The notes under the pieces were generated by a model. The model made no database searches, was not told the origin of the DNA, and saw only the letters and a list, made by a program, of their open reading frames with translations. A stretch of DNA of 64,000 nt from Chondrus crispus. Taxonomy: Eukaryota; Rhodophyta; Florideophyceae; Gigartinales; Gigartinaceae. This document shows, one piece after another, positions 40,866-51,521 of this stretch. Position numbers and translations under genes: made by a program. The stretch lies in NCBI RefSeq assembly GCF_000350225.1, contig NW_005178726.1, forward strand, positions 83,437-147,436, given 5' to 3'. Numbering within the stretch: the first letter of the stretch is position 1; every line of letters starts with the position of its first letter.

Positions 40866-42575
40866 TTATGTACGATACTCTCTAAATTCCTCATCATCTG
40901 CCTCGTGCTCTGGGGTGCCTTGACCTTCAGTCGATCTATTTTCATCCTTCGCCGAATCATTTGTATGTTCGCCTTCATGATCAGTCCCAAACAGACCATC
41001 ACCAGCACGCACCGTTGCATCGACGTCTATGTCTAGGCTGCATGACTTTTTCAGTTCTTTGTGCAATGAAACTTCCGCTGAGGATCGCGTGATGAGTTCG
41101 AGTCCATTCGGCCAGCTCCGACTCGAATTTAGAGTTCTTGCACTGCGGGAATGTCCAACATCATTCACTCTTTCTTGTACTCCACAAGTGGCATCCAATA
41201 ATATGGGATCTCTTGGCCCAGAAACTTCTGGTGCAAGCACATCCATGTAAACTACAACGCAAGATATATCATCAATCACTGAGTCGTCGTCGATCCACCG
41301 CTGCCATGCCAATTTGACAACCTCTTCAGCTGCCTCCTGTGCAGTTGCGCGATCTCGACACTTCCCAACGAGGTTCACAACTTCCTGGTTAGAGATAAAC
41401 TCAAAAACCCCATCACTGGCCATGATCAAAAACCTGTCATCTGCACTCAATTCCATCGAATAAACTTCGGGCACGCATGTCACTCCGTAGTCTTTGACCA
41501 GCAAATCTCCGAAAGTCCTAGAAACTGCAAGTCCTGGCGTGCGAGCTTCAGGTAGCCAGACTCGTTCTTCGCCTTCACCCACGCCTTCCCAGGCATCGAC
41601 GCGAGCCCCGGCCGCGAGTAGTCGCGCTTTCTCGTCTGGTCTGCAAGGTCTCTGATCGATCGAAAGGGCGACTGGCACATACGCGGCTTGTCGTGACGGA
41701 ATATGACGTGCTTTGCGTTTCTTATCACTGTTCTTGGGAGGATGTACCGGTGGAAGTGCCACGCCCGCCTCAATTAACAGTGATCCATCCGAGCCCTGCG
41801 ACAAATGTTCAGAGCGACTGATATTCTCGTCTTCTCGACCGATAACCGCTCGCGAATCGCCGACATTGGCGCAAAACAAGGTGGTACCCTTCACAAGCAC
41901 AAAGACTCCCGTGGAACCCGAGAGCTGAAAATCAACAATGCTGGCATGGGCTTCCAGTCTGCGCTCCGCATGCATAACAGCCTTATGCATAGTGGCAGCA
42001 ATGTCGTCCGGATGGGTATTTTCCTGCAACGTGCGGCCGAGGTACGACACCATCTTTTCGGCGATAAAGATGGCGCATTGGTGGCCATTCCTGCCATGGC
42101 CGTCGAGAGCGCCGAAAAGGTTAAACGCGGAGCCCGGTCCCCATGGAACGAGGGCAACGAGGCAGTCTTGATTGGATTTGGAGGCTCTGATGGGCTCCCA
42201 CCCAGTCCTCGATCTAAAGCCAAGTTGAAATCGGATGGGGGAGCCATCGGGCTGTCTCCGGACCTGGATAACGCGCAGTTTAAGACTTCTGAGGTTTTCT
42301 TCAGATCTTCCATCGCCCTCCTTGAAGAGAGTGGAGAGCCTCTTCAAAGGACTCATGTGCGGACGGGAGACGTGGGATGCGGAGGAAGAGCCTGCAAAGG
42401 AAGTGACGACAGGGATTCCCGATTCTGAAGAAGCAGACGATGGGGGAGGGTCAACGGAAGACTGGACGGAATCGGCGCCGGACTTGATGCGACGCCATGG
42501 AGCACGGATGCGACGGCCGGAGTCCGGACCTGTCGACAGGGCAGACGAATGACGCGGGGGTTTGGAACGAAACAT
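40866..42575 (-). CDS. PP2C-type serine/threonine phosphatase
   Basis: Metal-dependent protein phosphatase. From the ATG at 42575 it has 569 residues. An upstream in-frame ATG at 42749 would add 58, but the chosen start is followed by a typical basic N-terminus. Visible PPM motifs in order: FGALDGHGRNG (metal-binding Asp/Gly), LSGSTGVFVL, CANVGDSRAVIG, SIDQRPCRPDE, LAVSRTFGD, LIMASDGVFEF, and DDISCVVVYMD. All metal-binding aspartates expected from the family appear to be present. An acidic tail follows. Specificity cannot be told from sequence; the layout resembles plant and algal PP2Cs in stress or growth signalling. Confidence 0.92.
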   Translation of the reverse strand: MFRSKPPRHSSALSTGPDSGRRIRAPWRRIKSGADSVQSSVDPPPSSASSESGIPVVTSFAGSSSASHVSRPHMSPLKRLSTLFKEGDGRSEENLRSLKLRVIQVRRQPDGSPIRFQLGFRSRTGWEPIRASKSNQDCLVALVPWGPGSAFNLFGALDGHGRNGHQCAIFIAEKMVSYLGRTLQENTHPDDIAATMHKAVMHAERRLEAHASIVDFQLSGSTGVFVLVKGTTLFCANVGDSRAVIGREDENISRSEHLSQGSDGSLLIEAGVALPPVHPPKNSDKKRKARHIPSRQAAYVPVALSIDQRPCRPDEKARLLAAGARVDAWEGVGEGEERVWLPEARTPGLAVSRTFGDLLVKDYGVTCVPEVYSMELSADDRFLIMASDGVFEFISNQEVVNLVGKCRDRATAQEAAEEVVKLAWQRWIDDDSVIDDISCVVVYMDVLAPEVSGPRDPILLDATCGVQERVNDVGHSRSARTLNSSRSWPNGLELITRSSAEVSLHKELKKSCSLDIDVDATVRAGDGLFGTDHEGEHTNDSAKDENRSTEGQGTPEHEADDEEFREYRT

Positions 42576-43006
42576 GGCCCTCCGCTCGCAAGCAGCAGGA
42601 CGAAGGGGGGAGAGCGACAAGTCAAATGGGGCACGGGAAGCGTTGTGACGACGAGTCGGCACTGAGTGATCAAGGAAAGTAGTCGAGACTACCCCGCAGG
42701 TGACGTGTGTGTGGTAAAGCTGGCGCCAAGGTAATACATAAAGGAACAAATGTGTGTGTTGCTAAGCTCCGGTATCTATCAGTGGTCTAGAGGCCGAATG
42801 CGTCTACAGAGTAGCGGGGCGCCAATGCAGATACGACTGAGATTGAATTTTGGGAAATTTTTGCGGCGTCGCGGTGTAGCCTGGCTGCTAAGGCTACTAC
42901 TGTACAAATTATTTGACTCCTTATGTAAAGGGCGCACAGAAAGCCAATGGAACGGTGCTACGTGTCTCTCCGCGCTGTTCATACTATGAACAGCGCGGAC
43001 AAAAAC
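42576..43006. other. upstream region of PP2C gene, ending in a hairpin at the gap
   Basis: No gene. A palindrome of 15-nt perfect arms around one C lies at 42969-42999, seven bases before the N gap; it may have caused the gap. Confidence 0.6.
42969..42999. repeat. hairpin palindrome, 1-nt centre
   Basis: 15-nt perfect arms TCCGCGCTGTTCATA / TATGAACAGCGCGGA around a single C. Confidence 0.9.
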
Positions 43007-43106
43007 NNNNNNNNNNNNNNNNNNNNNNNNNNNNNNNNNNNNNNNNNNNNNNNNNNNNNNNNNNNNNNNNNNNNNNNNNNNNNNNNNNNNNNNNNNNNNN
43101 NNNNNN
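43007..43106. other. assembly gap, 100 N
   Basis: Placeholder-length gap beside a strong hairpin. Confidence 0.98.
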
Positions 43107-44127
43107 GACTTCATAGTGCCTAGCGCCCTATGCGAAGACCCTGGGAAACCCAAAAAGATATCGTCCCACAGCAACCATTATTTTCTGTAGTCCCATTGGC
43201 TGAGACCCAATCACAGCACCAATTCTGTAGCCAGATAGTACAAGTCCGGCGGACTTGTACTACAAGTATTGTACAGTAGCCCGAAAACAGCCATGAGCAT
43301 GTGAGGAAAATTTATAGTCTCCGCTTATCTTGCACTGTAGAGATCAAAAGATCACATTTTCTGTCAGCCCATGCTGTCAGCCCATGTTTCCCACCTCTTC
43401 GACCTTCGCACCACAGAGCGGGACCCTTCTACCGCACCTTCTCAACCACCACTTTGTCGTCGTGCGCTTCTAAATTTTCTGCGGTCGCGATGAAGTGCTT
43501 CAAAAAACTTCTGCCTGTAGACACGGCGAACACAAAGGAACTGAAATGAAAACGGTCTGGAATGGCCATCCATTCAAGTTCACAATACAGTATGATCAAC
43601 AAGGGTGCTATTTTTACAAAGAGAGTGCTCTCGAATCTTCTCGCCAAAACCGTAGTAGAATGGATGCAAGGTTTTAAACCCTAGCACACCTGGAATTGTG
43701 ATTTGATTGCTCGCGATCACAAGATACCATATCAACATTTCCGCTCCTCCCACTGTACCACTAACAGCTAACAAGGTGTGAGTATACTTCCCGGGGTCTC
43801 CGGCAAGTATTTGCAGATAGTGCTATGCGGGGAGACCACAGTGTCCAGGAGACTGTTGCCAAGCGAATTTTAGGAAGAAGCCCAAGAGCGAAGAAACCTG
43901 TTTTCTTTACGGCGTCCTCAATGAGAAATGAGACCGACTAGTATCATACGAGATGGCGTTGCAGCGACGAGGTGCCTATTTCGTACCGAAGAACTTGAAC
44001 CCTGTAGTCGCAAGATTTTTAGTTAATGATTTCTCTATGACCCTTGCATGTTCGAAGGCTATCCCGATAGAATGAGCCCATCCTGTCCCTCGCACCAATT
44101 ATTCTGACATAGTGAGAACATCATCCC
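43107..44127. other. intergenic, no recognised gene
   Basis: It contains another hairpin, 43236-43262, with 13-nt perfect arms around one G. No supported coding gene. The glycyl-tRNA synthetase stop codon is at its right edge, so its 3' UTR and polyadenylation site should lie here. Confidence 0.5.
43236..43262. repeat. hairpin palindrome, 1-nt centre
   Basis: 13-nt perfect arms TAGTACAAGTCCG / CGGACTTGTACTA around a single G. Confidence 0.9.
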
Positions 44128-46188
44128 TCACACATCCTCAATCACGCCAAACTGGTCACACACTTGTGCCCATGTTTTCCTTTCTGCCACCAGCTCGCGT
44201 ATTGTCTCTACCGCGTTCTCGATCGTGCATCTTATTTGCTTCGTCGAGTCTCTTTCTCGCACCGTCACTGTTCGATCTTCAGTACTCTTGAAGTCCACTG
44301 TAATACCGAACGGAGTCCCAATCTCATCAGCACGTGCATATCTTCTCCCAATACTCTGGCCAGAGTCGTCCACTCTATTGATTAACCCCGCACGCCCAAG
44401 CAACTGGCCTACTTCTTTGACCATGTCCTCAAACAATGCGTTCTTACTAAGGGGGAGTACTGCGCATTTCACTGGTGCCATGCTCGGCCGCAATCCCAGC
44501 ACAGCCCGTATTGCCGACCCATCTTCACCTTCGCCACCCTCGCGCACATAGTAGCAATGCTCCCATAGACAGTACAAGAGCCGCCCCACCCCAAACGAGG
44601 GCTCAATCACACTGGGATAATAATTTCTTCCAGTTTCAGTCCTCTTCTCAACCTTAAAAGTGATTTGATCTTTCGTCACCTCAAACCCAATAACGGAAGC
44701 CTTTCCCTTGCTTGCCAGAGCCGCTTGCAGGGCAAGCAACTCCGCTTCTTCCATACTTGCTAAAGATTTCATGATAGTCTGCGCATCCTTCTTGAATGTG
44801 CGACCCAGCAACCCTTTGTTTGGAATAGCCGCAAGTACTTCCCTATGTCTCGGTTCGGCATAGACCTCACGGGCAGTTAACTCTTGCCCGGACTTCTCTG
44901 AGTGATTGCCCAAATCAAATGCGGATCGATCAGCGAGACCTGCGCACTCTACCCAGCCATAAGAACAGTTGATTTCAAGATCCCAACAATCCGAAGCATA
45001 GTGTGCCATTTCGTGCTCCAGGTGCTGTCGGAAACGCACGTGCTCCCACTTCATGCCGATTTTGTCTACTAACACCGCCGTCCTCCCGATGAAGTAGCCG
45101 AGAGTCTCATTGGCAATAATGCCTTCATCTACAGCTGCTCCAATACTGGTCACAATTGGCTTGTATGGGGGTCGCATCTGCTGAGAGCGCCCGTACATGT
45201 TTATCTTCACATCGCGAATGTTTCCGAACTTGGGATGTGTCTTGTCCTCTGCGTTGACAAAATGCTCAATTTCTGCTTGCTGGAACTCGCGCACACGAAG
45301 TAGGCCAGCCCTTGGTGAGATCTCATTCCGGAATGATAATCCGATCTGCGCACAGGCAAATGGAAGCTTTCCGCCCATGTATTCCAAAAGTCGTTTGAAG
45401 TTGACAAAGATCCCCTGAGCGGTTTCAGGACGAAGATAACCAGGTAGCAACCCAGAAGGTCCAATCTGTGTTGCAAACATGAGATTGAATGGGTACGCTG
45501 GAGTAAGGGCATTGCTCGTCTCTGGCGCTTTTGCACCATACATGCTCAACATTTCGTCCATCTCTTTCTGGCTGAGCTCGTCCAAACGCTCCCGGAGCGC
45601 CTCGATCTCCTCCCGCTGACCCTGTGTCAAGTCGCTTTGCGTATCTTGGAGAAGAGATACAAGATGATCACGCAGCAAATGATCGGCTCTGTAACAGGTG
45701 CCCGTCACCGCATCCTTTACCATAAGATCTGAGAACTTATCGACGTGGCCGGAGGCCTTCAGCACTGGTTCGGGGGTGAGACAAGAAGCCTCGAGCTCGA
45801 GCATTGCCTCTTCTACAACAAAATGCTGGCGCCAAAATGCAAGAAGATTGTTCTTGACAGAGCAGCCCGGGGGGCCGTAGTCGTACAGCCCAGCAACGCC
45901 GCCATAGATCTCAAACGAAGGAGCGATGAAGAAGCGACGCTTCAACAAACCCTCGGTTCCGGCCCGATTGAAGGCGGATACATCGTTTGTGGGACCATCG
46001 ACGATTTCCTTAGCTTTGCGAGCGGCATCCACTTGGCGCTTCAGATCTCGCAAGTGGGTGTCAGCAGCGGCCAGATCTTCCGCATTGCATGACGATTTGG
46101 AACGCAATTCTGCGACAATGTCTGACTGCTTCAAGTATGCATCGGCTGCGGCATTCAGTGAATCGTCTAGGTGGGATGATGCGTTCAT
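44128..46188 (-). CDS. GARS: glycyl-tRNA synthetase (eukaryotic dimeric type)
   Basis: Charges tRNA-Gly with glycine. 686 residues, the usual length of the cytosolic enzyme. A helical N-terminal region (~1-75) has a WHEP-like character. The class II core begins with KRRFFIAPSFEIYGGVAGLYD. Motif 2 is FRNEISPRAGLLRVREFQQAE (~295-315) and a motif-3-like segment is PSVIEPSFGVGRLLYC. The C-terminal anticodon-binding domain follows (PSMAPVKCAVLPLSKN ... RRYARADEIGTPFGITVD). No targeting peptide is obvious, so a cytosolic location is likely; in many algae one gene also serves organelles by alternative starts. Single exon. Confidence 0.96.
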   Translation of the reverse strand: MNASSHLDDSLNAAADAYLKQSDIVAELRSKSSCNAEDLAAADTHLRDLKRQVDAARKAKEIVDGPTNDVSAFNRAGTEGLLKRRFFIAPSFEIYGGVAGLYDYGPPGCSVKNNLLAFWRQHFVVEEAMLELEASCLTPEPVLKASGHVDKFSDLMVKDAVTGTCYRADHLLRDHLVSLLQDTQSDLTQGQREEIEALRERLDELSQKEMDEMLSMYGAKAPETSNALTPAYPFNLMFATQIGPSGLLPGYLRPETAQGIFVNFKRLLEYMGGKLPFACAQIGLSFRNEISPRAGLLRVREFQQAEIEHFVNAEDKTHPKFGNIRDVKINMYGRSQQMRPPYKPIVTSIGAAVDEGIIANETLGYFIGRTAVLVDKIGMKWEHVRFRQHLEHEMAHYASDCWDLEINCSYGWVECAGLADRSAFDLGNHSEKSGQELTAREVYAEPRHREVLAAIPNKGLLGRTFKKDAQTIMKSLASMEEAELLALQAALASKGKASVIGFEVTKDQITFKVEKRTETGRNYYPSVIEPSFGVGRLLYCLWEHCYYVREGGEGEDGSAIRAVLGLRPSMAPVKCAVLPLSKNALFEDMVKEVGQLLGRAGLINRVDDSGQSIGRRYARADEIGTPFGITVDFKSTEDRTVTVRERDSTKQIRCTIENAVETIRELVAERKTWAQVCDQFGVIEDV

Positions 46189-47462
46189 TCTGTGAGTGTC
46201 GTACTGTTGTGCGAAACAGGAGGTAAATTTGTGCTTATCAGAGCTTTCTGGAGCGATTCACATCCAAAAAGAAGAAAGTTTCGATCAGGAATGCGGCGTC
46301 CAATCTATCGTCAAACTCCTGATGAGGCTGTGCTGATATAGCCCTCTGCGAGGCGGTGATAGATGAAATTCGTGTTGACGCTGGCGTCGATGTATTGTAC
46401 TGCTGTATTGTACAGTATATGCATTTTCTCGACGTCATGCAACACGTGAATTTCCCCAATAGCGCACTATCCTGAGATATCCAAAGCTCTAGTGTACACG
46501 TGTCCAACCCTGCACACTATTATACGTGTAATTGTGCCTTTCAATTGGGGCGTTTTTTTTTTTTTTTTCCAACAGCAGGACCAGGCTACTTGAGAAAGCT
46601 CATTGTACCATCTTGACATGATGTTGCATCACGGCAGTTTCATACATTCACTCCCAGAGTATCAAGGGCGGATCTTTTTGATTCGCCGTAGAGATATCAT
46701 ACAAGACTACATCACAGTTGCTAAGACGACCTATCGAAGGAAATGTAGTACTGTGGGTAGTACTAAAGTAATGTGGGCCACCTACTTTTTACCATGTTTG
46801 ATTGAGGCTCGCTGGCTCGGTGGAAACTTAAAAAAAATAGCGGAGCATTCTCACTACGAATGGCCCTCACTGTTCCGTTCATGTAAATATTTAGACGTCA
46901 TTAAACTTAATAAGCATTTATTGCACCCTTTTTCTCCTTTTCGTTTCAATTGAGAAGAACGCTGGCCGTTCTAGTCAGAGAATATACTGTGCGGTGCTGA
47001 ATTCTTCAGAGGAACTTATTCCCAGGTGTTGAACCGAGTCACATTCACACATTTTCATACATTTTCTCATGGATGTTCTATTACGTAGACGTCGTTATTC
47101 CGGAAGGGGGGGGGGGGGGGGGGGGGGGGGGTTCTGGGACAGATGAAAATCATTGGTCATTTTTTCTGTTTTCAGGGATTTTTAGGATATATATCGAGAT
47201 TTTATCACCCGCCCACAGGCATTGTTGCATCCAATCTGTTCTCCACAGCACCGCCACCATTGCATACAGTATTCGACTCTTTAATAGGCGGAGCAAACCA
47301 AACAGCTATCATGCTACCAATGAGAATAGCCCACCCACGTTAGCACACAGCGCGGGTTGAGCCGCACAGAAGATTGGCACATTCTCCTTCAAGCTTTTCG
47401 CGGCAACTCTATCCGCACCAAAAACAACATCTTGTTGTGCACCCAGTCGAACTGTCATCACA
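46189..47462. other. divergent intergenic region with homopolymer tracts
   Basis: Shared upstream region of GlyRS (-) and the RRM gene (+). It has a T run at about 46552-46568, a 26-G run at 47106-47131, and TGTACAGTA near 46410. An open frame at 46603-46953 (116 codons, plus) lacks recognisable motifs; I do not call it. Confidence 0.5.
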
Positions 47463-48539
47463 ATGGCGCAGGAGTTCTCTGACTTTGTTCTGGATGAAGG
47501 TCTCGACGACGACGAAGACATCTTGGCTTTCCATTCGAATCGTCAGCGTGGTGGGGGCGGCTATGCGGAGACTGCGGGCACTCCTCAGCCCAATGCGTCA
47601 CCTACCACTCCAACAACCCCGCCTCCATCATCCCCGCCCGACCTACCTCCTCAGACAACCACTGTAATTATCGATGGCATGCCGCCTACCTCATCACGAC
47701 CTGATCTTGACGCCTTCTTTTCTGCATGCGGTGGCAAGATTCTTTCCTTGCAGCTTCGTCGAATAGAAGCCAGCAACATACTACGTGCGCGCATCAAGTT
47801 TGACAGCGAGGAAGCAGCTGCGTCTGCTTTACAGCGCGACGGCCAAGTCTTTCCTCGATCAGATCTAGCTGTGAGTGTCAAACCAGCCTCGATGGAGCGC
47901 TGGAATGATGGTTGCGGATCTCAAAGGGGTAATGGTGCACCGGGCGCGACACTCACTTCGCCGACAAATTCTATCATGCAGATGTTGCCTGACACAAATG
48001 CGGTCACGTCAGGGTTCTGGTCTGCTTTCAGTGCAGCTCGGTCCGCGGCAGAAAGACTTGAGGAGAAAGCGACCAAGCTTGGTGAGCAACTGGAAGAGAA
48101 GCTGCACCTGTCAGAAAAAGTAGATGAAACTCGTGATGCCCTGGTTGAAGTAGATAGGAAGTTACAGGTTTCAGAAAAGGTTGGCAAAATGGCCGTAGCT
48201 GGGAAATCTGCCGCACAAGGTATTGATGAGACGTACGGAATCTCAAAACAAGTGGGCAAAGTGGCGGCGGATGTAGGATCCGCAGCGAGAACTATGGCAA
48301 GCGAAGTCGACGAAGATTTTCATCTATCGGAAAAGGCGAGAGTCGCAACAAATCTGGCATTGCAAAATGACACAGTAGGGCCAGCAGTTCGATCTATCGT
48401 GGATAATTTTGGGGCAACGCCGACCGGGGAAGCTGCACCTTCGCCAAGGAAAGATGGTGTTAGGAGGAAAAAGAACTATCAGCCAAGCGGTGTTGAACAG
48501 AACGCTGTTCAAACACAACTACCTGGAGCCAATGAATAG
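47463..48539 (+). CDS. RRM-domain protein resembling plant BPA1 (ACD11-binding partner)
   Basis: 358 residues. An acidic N-terminus (MAQEFSDFVLDEGLDDDED) and a proline-rich linker lead to an RRM at ~62-140 (VIIDGMPPT as RNP2-like, ILRARIKFDSEEAAASAL as RNP1-like). The C-terminal half repeats short helical units around LSEKV (EEKLHLSEKVDE, RKLQVSEKVGK, DFHLSEKAR), as in plant BPA1 and BPA1-like proteins that bind the lipid-transfer protein ACD11. RNA binding is possible but the RNP aromatic residues are poorly conserved. The family link is by pattern recognition. Start context CACAATGG. Confidence 0.75.
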   Translation: MAQEFSDFVLDEGLDDDEDILAFHSNRQRGGGGYAETAGTPQPNASPTTPTTPPPSSPPDLPPQTTTVIIDGMPPTSSRPDLDAFFSACGGKILSLQLRRIEASNILRARIKFDSEEAAASALQRDGQVFPRSDLAVSVKPASMERWNDGCGSQRGNGAPGATLTSPTNSIMQMLPDTNAVTSGFWSAFSAARSAAERLEEKATKLGEQLEEKLHLSEKVDETRDALVEVDRKLQVSEKVGKMAVAGKSAAQGIDETYGISKQVGKVAADVGSAARTMASEVDEDFHLSEKARVATNLALQNDTVGPAVRSIVDNFGATPTGEAAPSPRKDGVRRKKNYQPSGVEQNAVQTQLPGANE

Positions 48540-48629
48540 CCTGAAGATAGAGAAGTAAGCAGGTAAGGCACTGGAGTAGTTACCTGCCCATGTACCATAT
48601 TCGAACATTCCACCGGCCCTATTTTCCGT

Positions 48630-48915
48630 TCATGTATCCCTATGTTTCTCGAGCAATCCAAGCTCACGCAATCGTTCAAAAAATATATGATCAACTTGAC
48701 GCAATGCTGCCTTATCTTCGCGCTGATTGTTGAATCTTGTCTTCAGTAGCTGAGATAGAATCTTATAGTGACAGGGTCCAACCTGCACAACTGAAGTGGC
48801 ATGATATTTGACTGCAGCTCTTTCGGACGCTCTCCGCCGCAACAGTTAATGTGGTGAAAATGTTGCCCAGGTATACCTTGCAAAGTAGGGAGACGCTTGC
48901 CCCCCAGCCAAACAT
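48630..48915 (-). CDS. small two-exon gene, unknown 63-residue protein
   Basis: Proposed exons 48877-48915 and 48630-48782, separated by a 94-nt intron (GTATAC ... GTGCAG, with TTAAC upstream as a possible branch site). The product begins MFGWGASVSLLCK and ends FFERLRELGLLEKHRDT; helical and basic, possibly mitochondrial, but not recognised. The second exon alone is an open frame of about 70 codons without an ATG, which is why an intron is needed. Its ATG lies 83 bp from the ATG of the divergent gene at 48999, suggesting a shared promoter. Confidence 0.5.
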
Positions 48916-48998
48916 ACTTCTCCTATTTTGCAACCGCTCGGGAAGTGTAGCTCCTCGAAAAAAAGGCCTACCTTCATAGCACTGAGCTCCAACACATT

Positions 48999-49651
48999 AT
49001 GTCGATGTTAGCAAGAACATTTTACCGTGGAAATGGAGATACCCGTGGACAGGGAGAGAGACGGGCTGCTCTTGTGGAGATGCGGAAAGCCACCGAGTGT
49101 TTGCAGAAACTGCTACTACATGAAGGGGAACACTCGAAGGATACAGTAGTCCTGATCGACGGCGTCACAAAGCAATTGCAGCGGCTACGTGGCAGACTGG
49201 AAAGACATGCGGAGCTCGTAAAGGGTGCGAAAGAGGAAAAGAGGAAACTTCTTGAAACGCAGGACGCTTTGAATAAAAGAGTTGACGAGGTTGAAAGCAA
49301 TGTCGCAAGGACAAATTTAGAGAGCGTGAATCTTCTTTCGCAATGCGATAAGATTCGAAGGGACATCTTACTCGCTAGAAGGTCGTTAGAGCTAAAAGTG
49401 AGTTGCGCTGATCTTTGATTTGTCCAGGCCCGTTTCGAAGATCTGTTTGGTTTTCTGACAAGAATTTATTCGATTGCTCTGGTTACCTGAAACAGGTGCG
49501 AGACCCTGAACAAGGGATGGAGTCCGGAGGGGATAGTTTCGAACATGCGCCTCCCAGCTTGCGCATCGAGAATATGTGTGAGGATGACTGGAATGCAGTT
49601 GCTACGGTCGTTATGGAAGATGAGAATGAAACCGAAAATGTATCATTCTAA
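48999..49651 (+). CDS. coiled-coil protein with one intron, unknown function
   Basis: Exons 48999-49397 and 49496-49651 with a phase-0 intron of 98 nt (GTGAGT ... AACAG), giving about 184 residues. Exon 1 is almost wholly coiled coil (ECLQKLLLHEGEHSK ... LLETQDALNKRVDEVESN). Exon 2 is acidic (ENMCEDDWNAVATVVMEDEN). Without splicing the frame would end at a TGA shortly after the donor. The intron has consensus splice sites and joins two frames of matching composition. Family unknown; it could be a small structural or kinetochore-like subunit, but nothing specific supports that. Confidence 0.65.
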
Positions 49652-51521
49652 AAGAAAAGTTGCTACAAGTTTGGTGATCGCAAGTCAAAGGACAGTGAGT
49701 TTTCACTTTGCGCTTTGTAGGGATAGTGCTCATATGATAGTGTCGCAGGAAAACTACTTAAAGAGCTATAGATAACCGTCATGAGTGGATGAGGCTCGAC
49801 TTTCAGTCGAAAAGGACCTCAGGGACATTATGGTGCCTCGAGGCAACGTTGCACGCTGGATATGTAGCTCGATACTCGCCATAAACAAAGGCAGTGATTA
49901 AATCAAACACACACAAAACGTTGCAGGGTATGTCAAACAGATTTCGAAGTAGAACGCGTACTACTTTTTCGCTTCATACAGACAGTTTGACTCTGGGTTT
50001 TGGTTAAACCACGCTGCCCGCTAGACGAAAGGCTGGGGAGAGCGGTGTGAAAATATGAGAATGTTTATACTAACCAATCTTTCTTGCACAAGTGATTGTA
50101 ACCAAATTTTCACAGCGAACGCTCTTCATCCCAAGTGAGTAGGCTCAACAGAAATTGCCGTTCCTTCCAATAGGATCTCTTCGGATCCTACGGAAGGACA
50201 GTCGTTTTATGTGCATGCGCAGCGATAGCTTAGAGTTTCGTGGGAATCCATCAGTAGGTCCGACTGCACCACAGGGCTTGTGGGCATCTCTGGCTCAAAC
50301 TACTACTCTACACATCGCTCCGAAAGGACTCATCCAGTACCGGTTGCTGCGTGAGCTTTACACGATAATAATTCGTTCTGTTCTCTCGCTACAAGAATAG
50401 GGGTGATATGCCCTTCGTAGTTCTCTGCCCGCACCACTGGCTCCATGCTATCGCTCTTCAGTCGGGTGAAAACGGGATTTCGATGATTTTTTGTGTCTTA
50501 ACAACATCTTTGAAACATCAACAAAGAAATAAGGTCTGAACTTGTGCAAAACCGGCGTTATTATTGACACGAGTGAACGATAAGACATACAAATTCGTCC
50601 AAAGGCGATTAAATACTTAACTGCAGTCTTTCTATTGCGACCTCCACAAGGTTGCGGAGAGAAAAAAACTTCCACATGTCTCTCCCTCTTGAAATAAGAG
50701 AATTTTTTGTCTCCTTCCTGCCCTGAATGGTCCGAATGAAAAGAAAATAAGAGTTTATCAGTAGTCCGTTTTCTTGGCCATAAATCTTGTGACGACGAAG
50801 AACATTCGCTGTCCGCGAGCTGTCTCAACTCTTCATCTCTTCGCGAACGAAAAACAAATTCATTGCATCTCTGGACTGCTTTTGCCATGTGCGGTCTTCT
50901 GTCGCCCCTGTGGAGTATGACCTTCCTATGTCAGGGGTCTAATTCTGACCCTTGCACATTTTGCGGACAATTCATTTCTAGATTACCTCTGCTGGATGCC
51001 ACATCCCAACTTGACCTAGATTTATCGGACAATAGCAGTAAAGGTCGGTCCAGTTTCCATCAAATTTGAAGTGGAGGTCTTCTCATTGAAGAACCATTGT
51101 AACCATAGCTTTCGGGACTATAAAATATCCTGCCCATATGCCTTAAAATTGCATCGAGCATTGACTTCTCTCGGGAGGATGTATATTTTCTTTGCACTGA
51201 GCGAAAACATAAAAATGCCAGTCAGACACTGCTTCAGCAAAAGTTGACCGGAGAACTCTTTACAACGCAATGCCGACGGATGTCACCACGGTGGGATCAG
51301 GTAATACATCACTGTATAGATGACTTGACTTGAGAAACTGAATCCTGCAGCCAGTTTCATGAAATCAGCATGTGGAGCTCATTCTCCATGAACAAGTTTC
51401 GTCCTGCATAAAGTATATTTGGGAAACGGCAGAATTTCTCAAGGCGGAAAAGAGAAGTTTGCAAAAAGATTGTTACTTTGCATCATAGCACAACAAGAAG
51501 ATAATATTCGCCGGGCGCCGG
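49652..51521. other. intergenic; one doubtful ORF
   Basis: A minus-strand frame at 50448-50888 (146 codons, starting MAKAVQRCNEFVFRSRRDEE) is the longest here; it is basic and cysteine-poor, with no recognisable motif, and may be chance. Near 50165 there is an imperfect hairpin (TCCTTCC.ATAGGATC / GATCCTACGGAAGGA). Nothing else is supported. Confidence 0.4.

Noticed and set aside
1540..43262. CRISPR array or bacterial terminators
   Set aside because: Hairpins differ in sequence and are irregularly spaced, with no repeat-spacer pattern; the host is eukaryotic.
50448..50888. 146-codon minus-strand ORF
   Set aside because: No motif, no context, and AT-rich composition unlike the other genes; mentioned as doubtful only.
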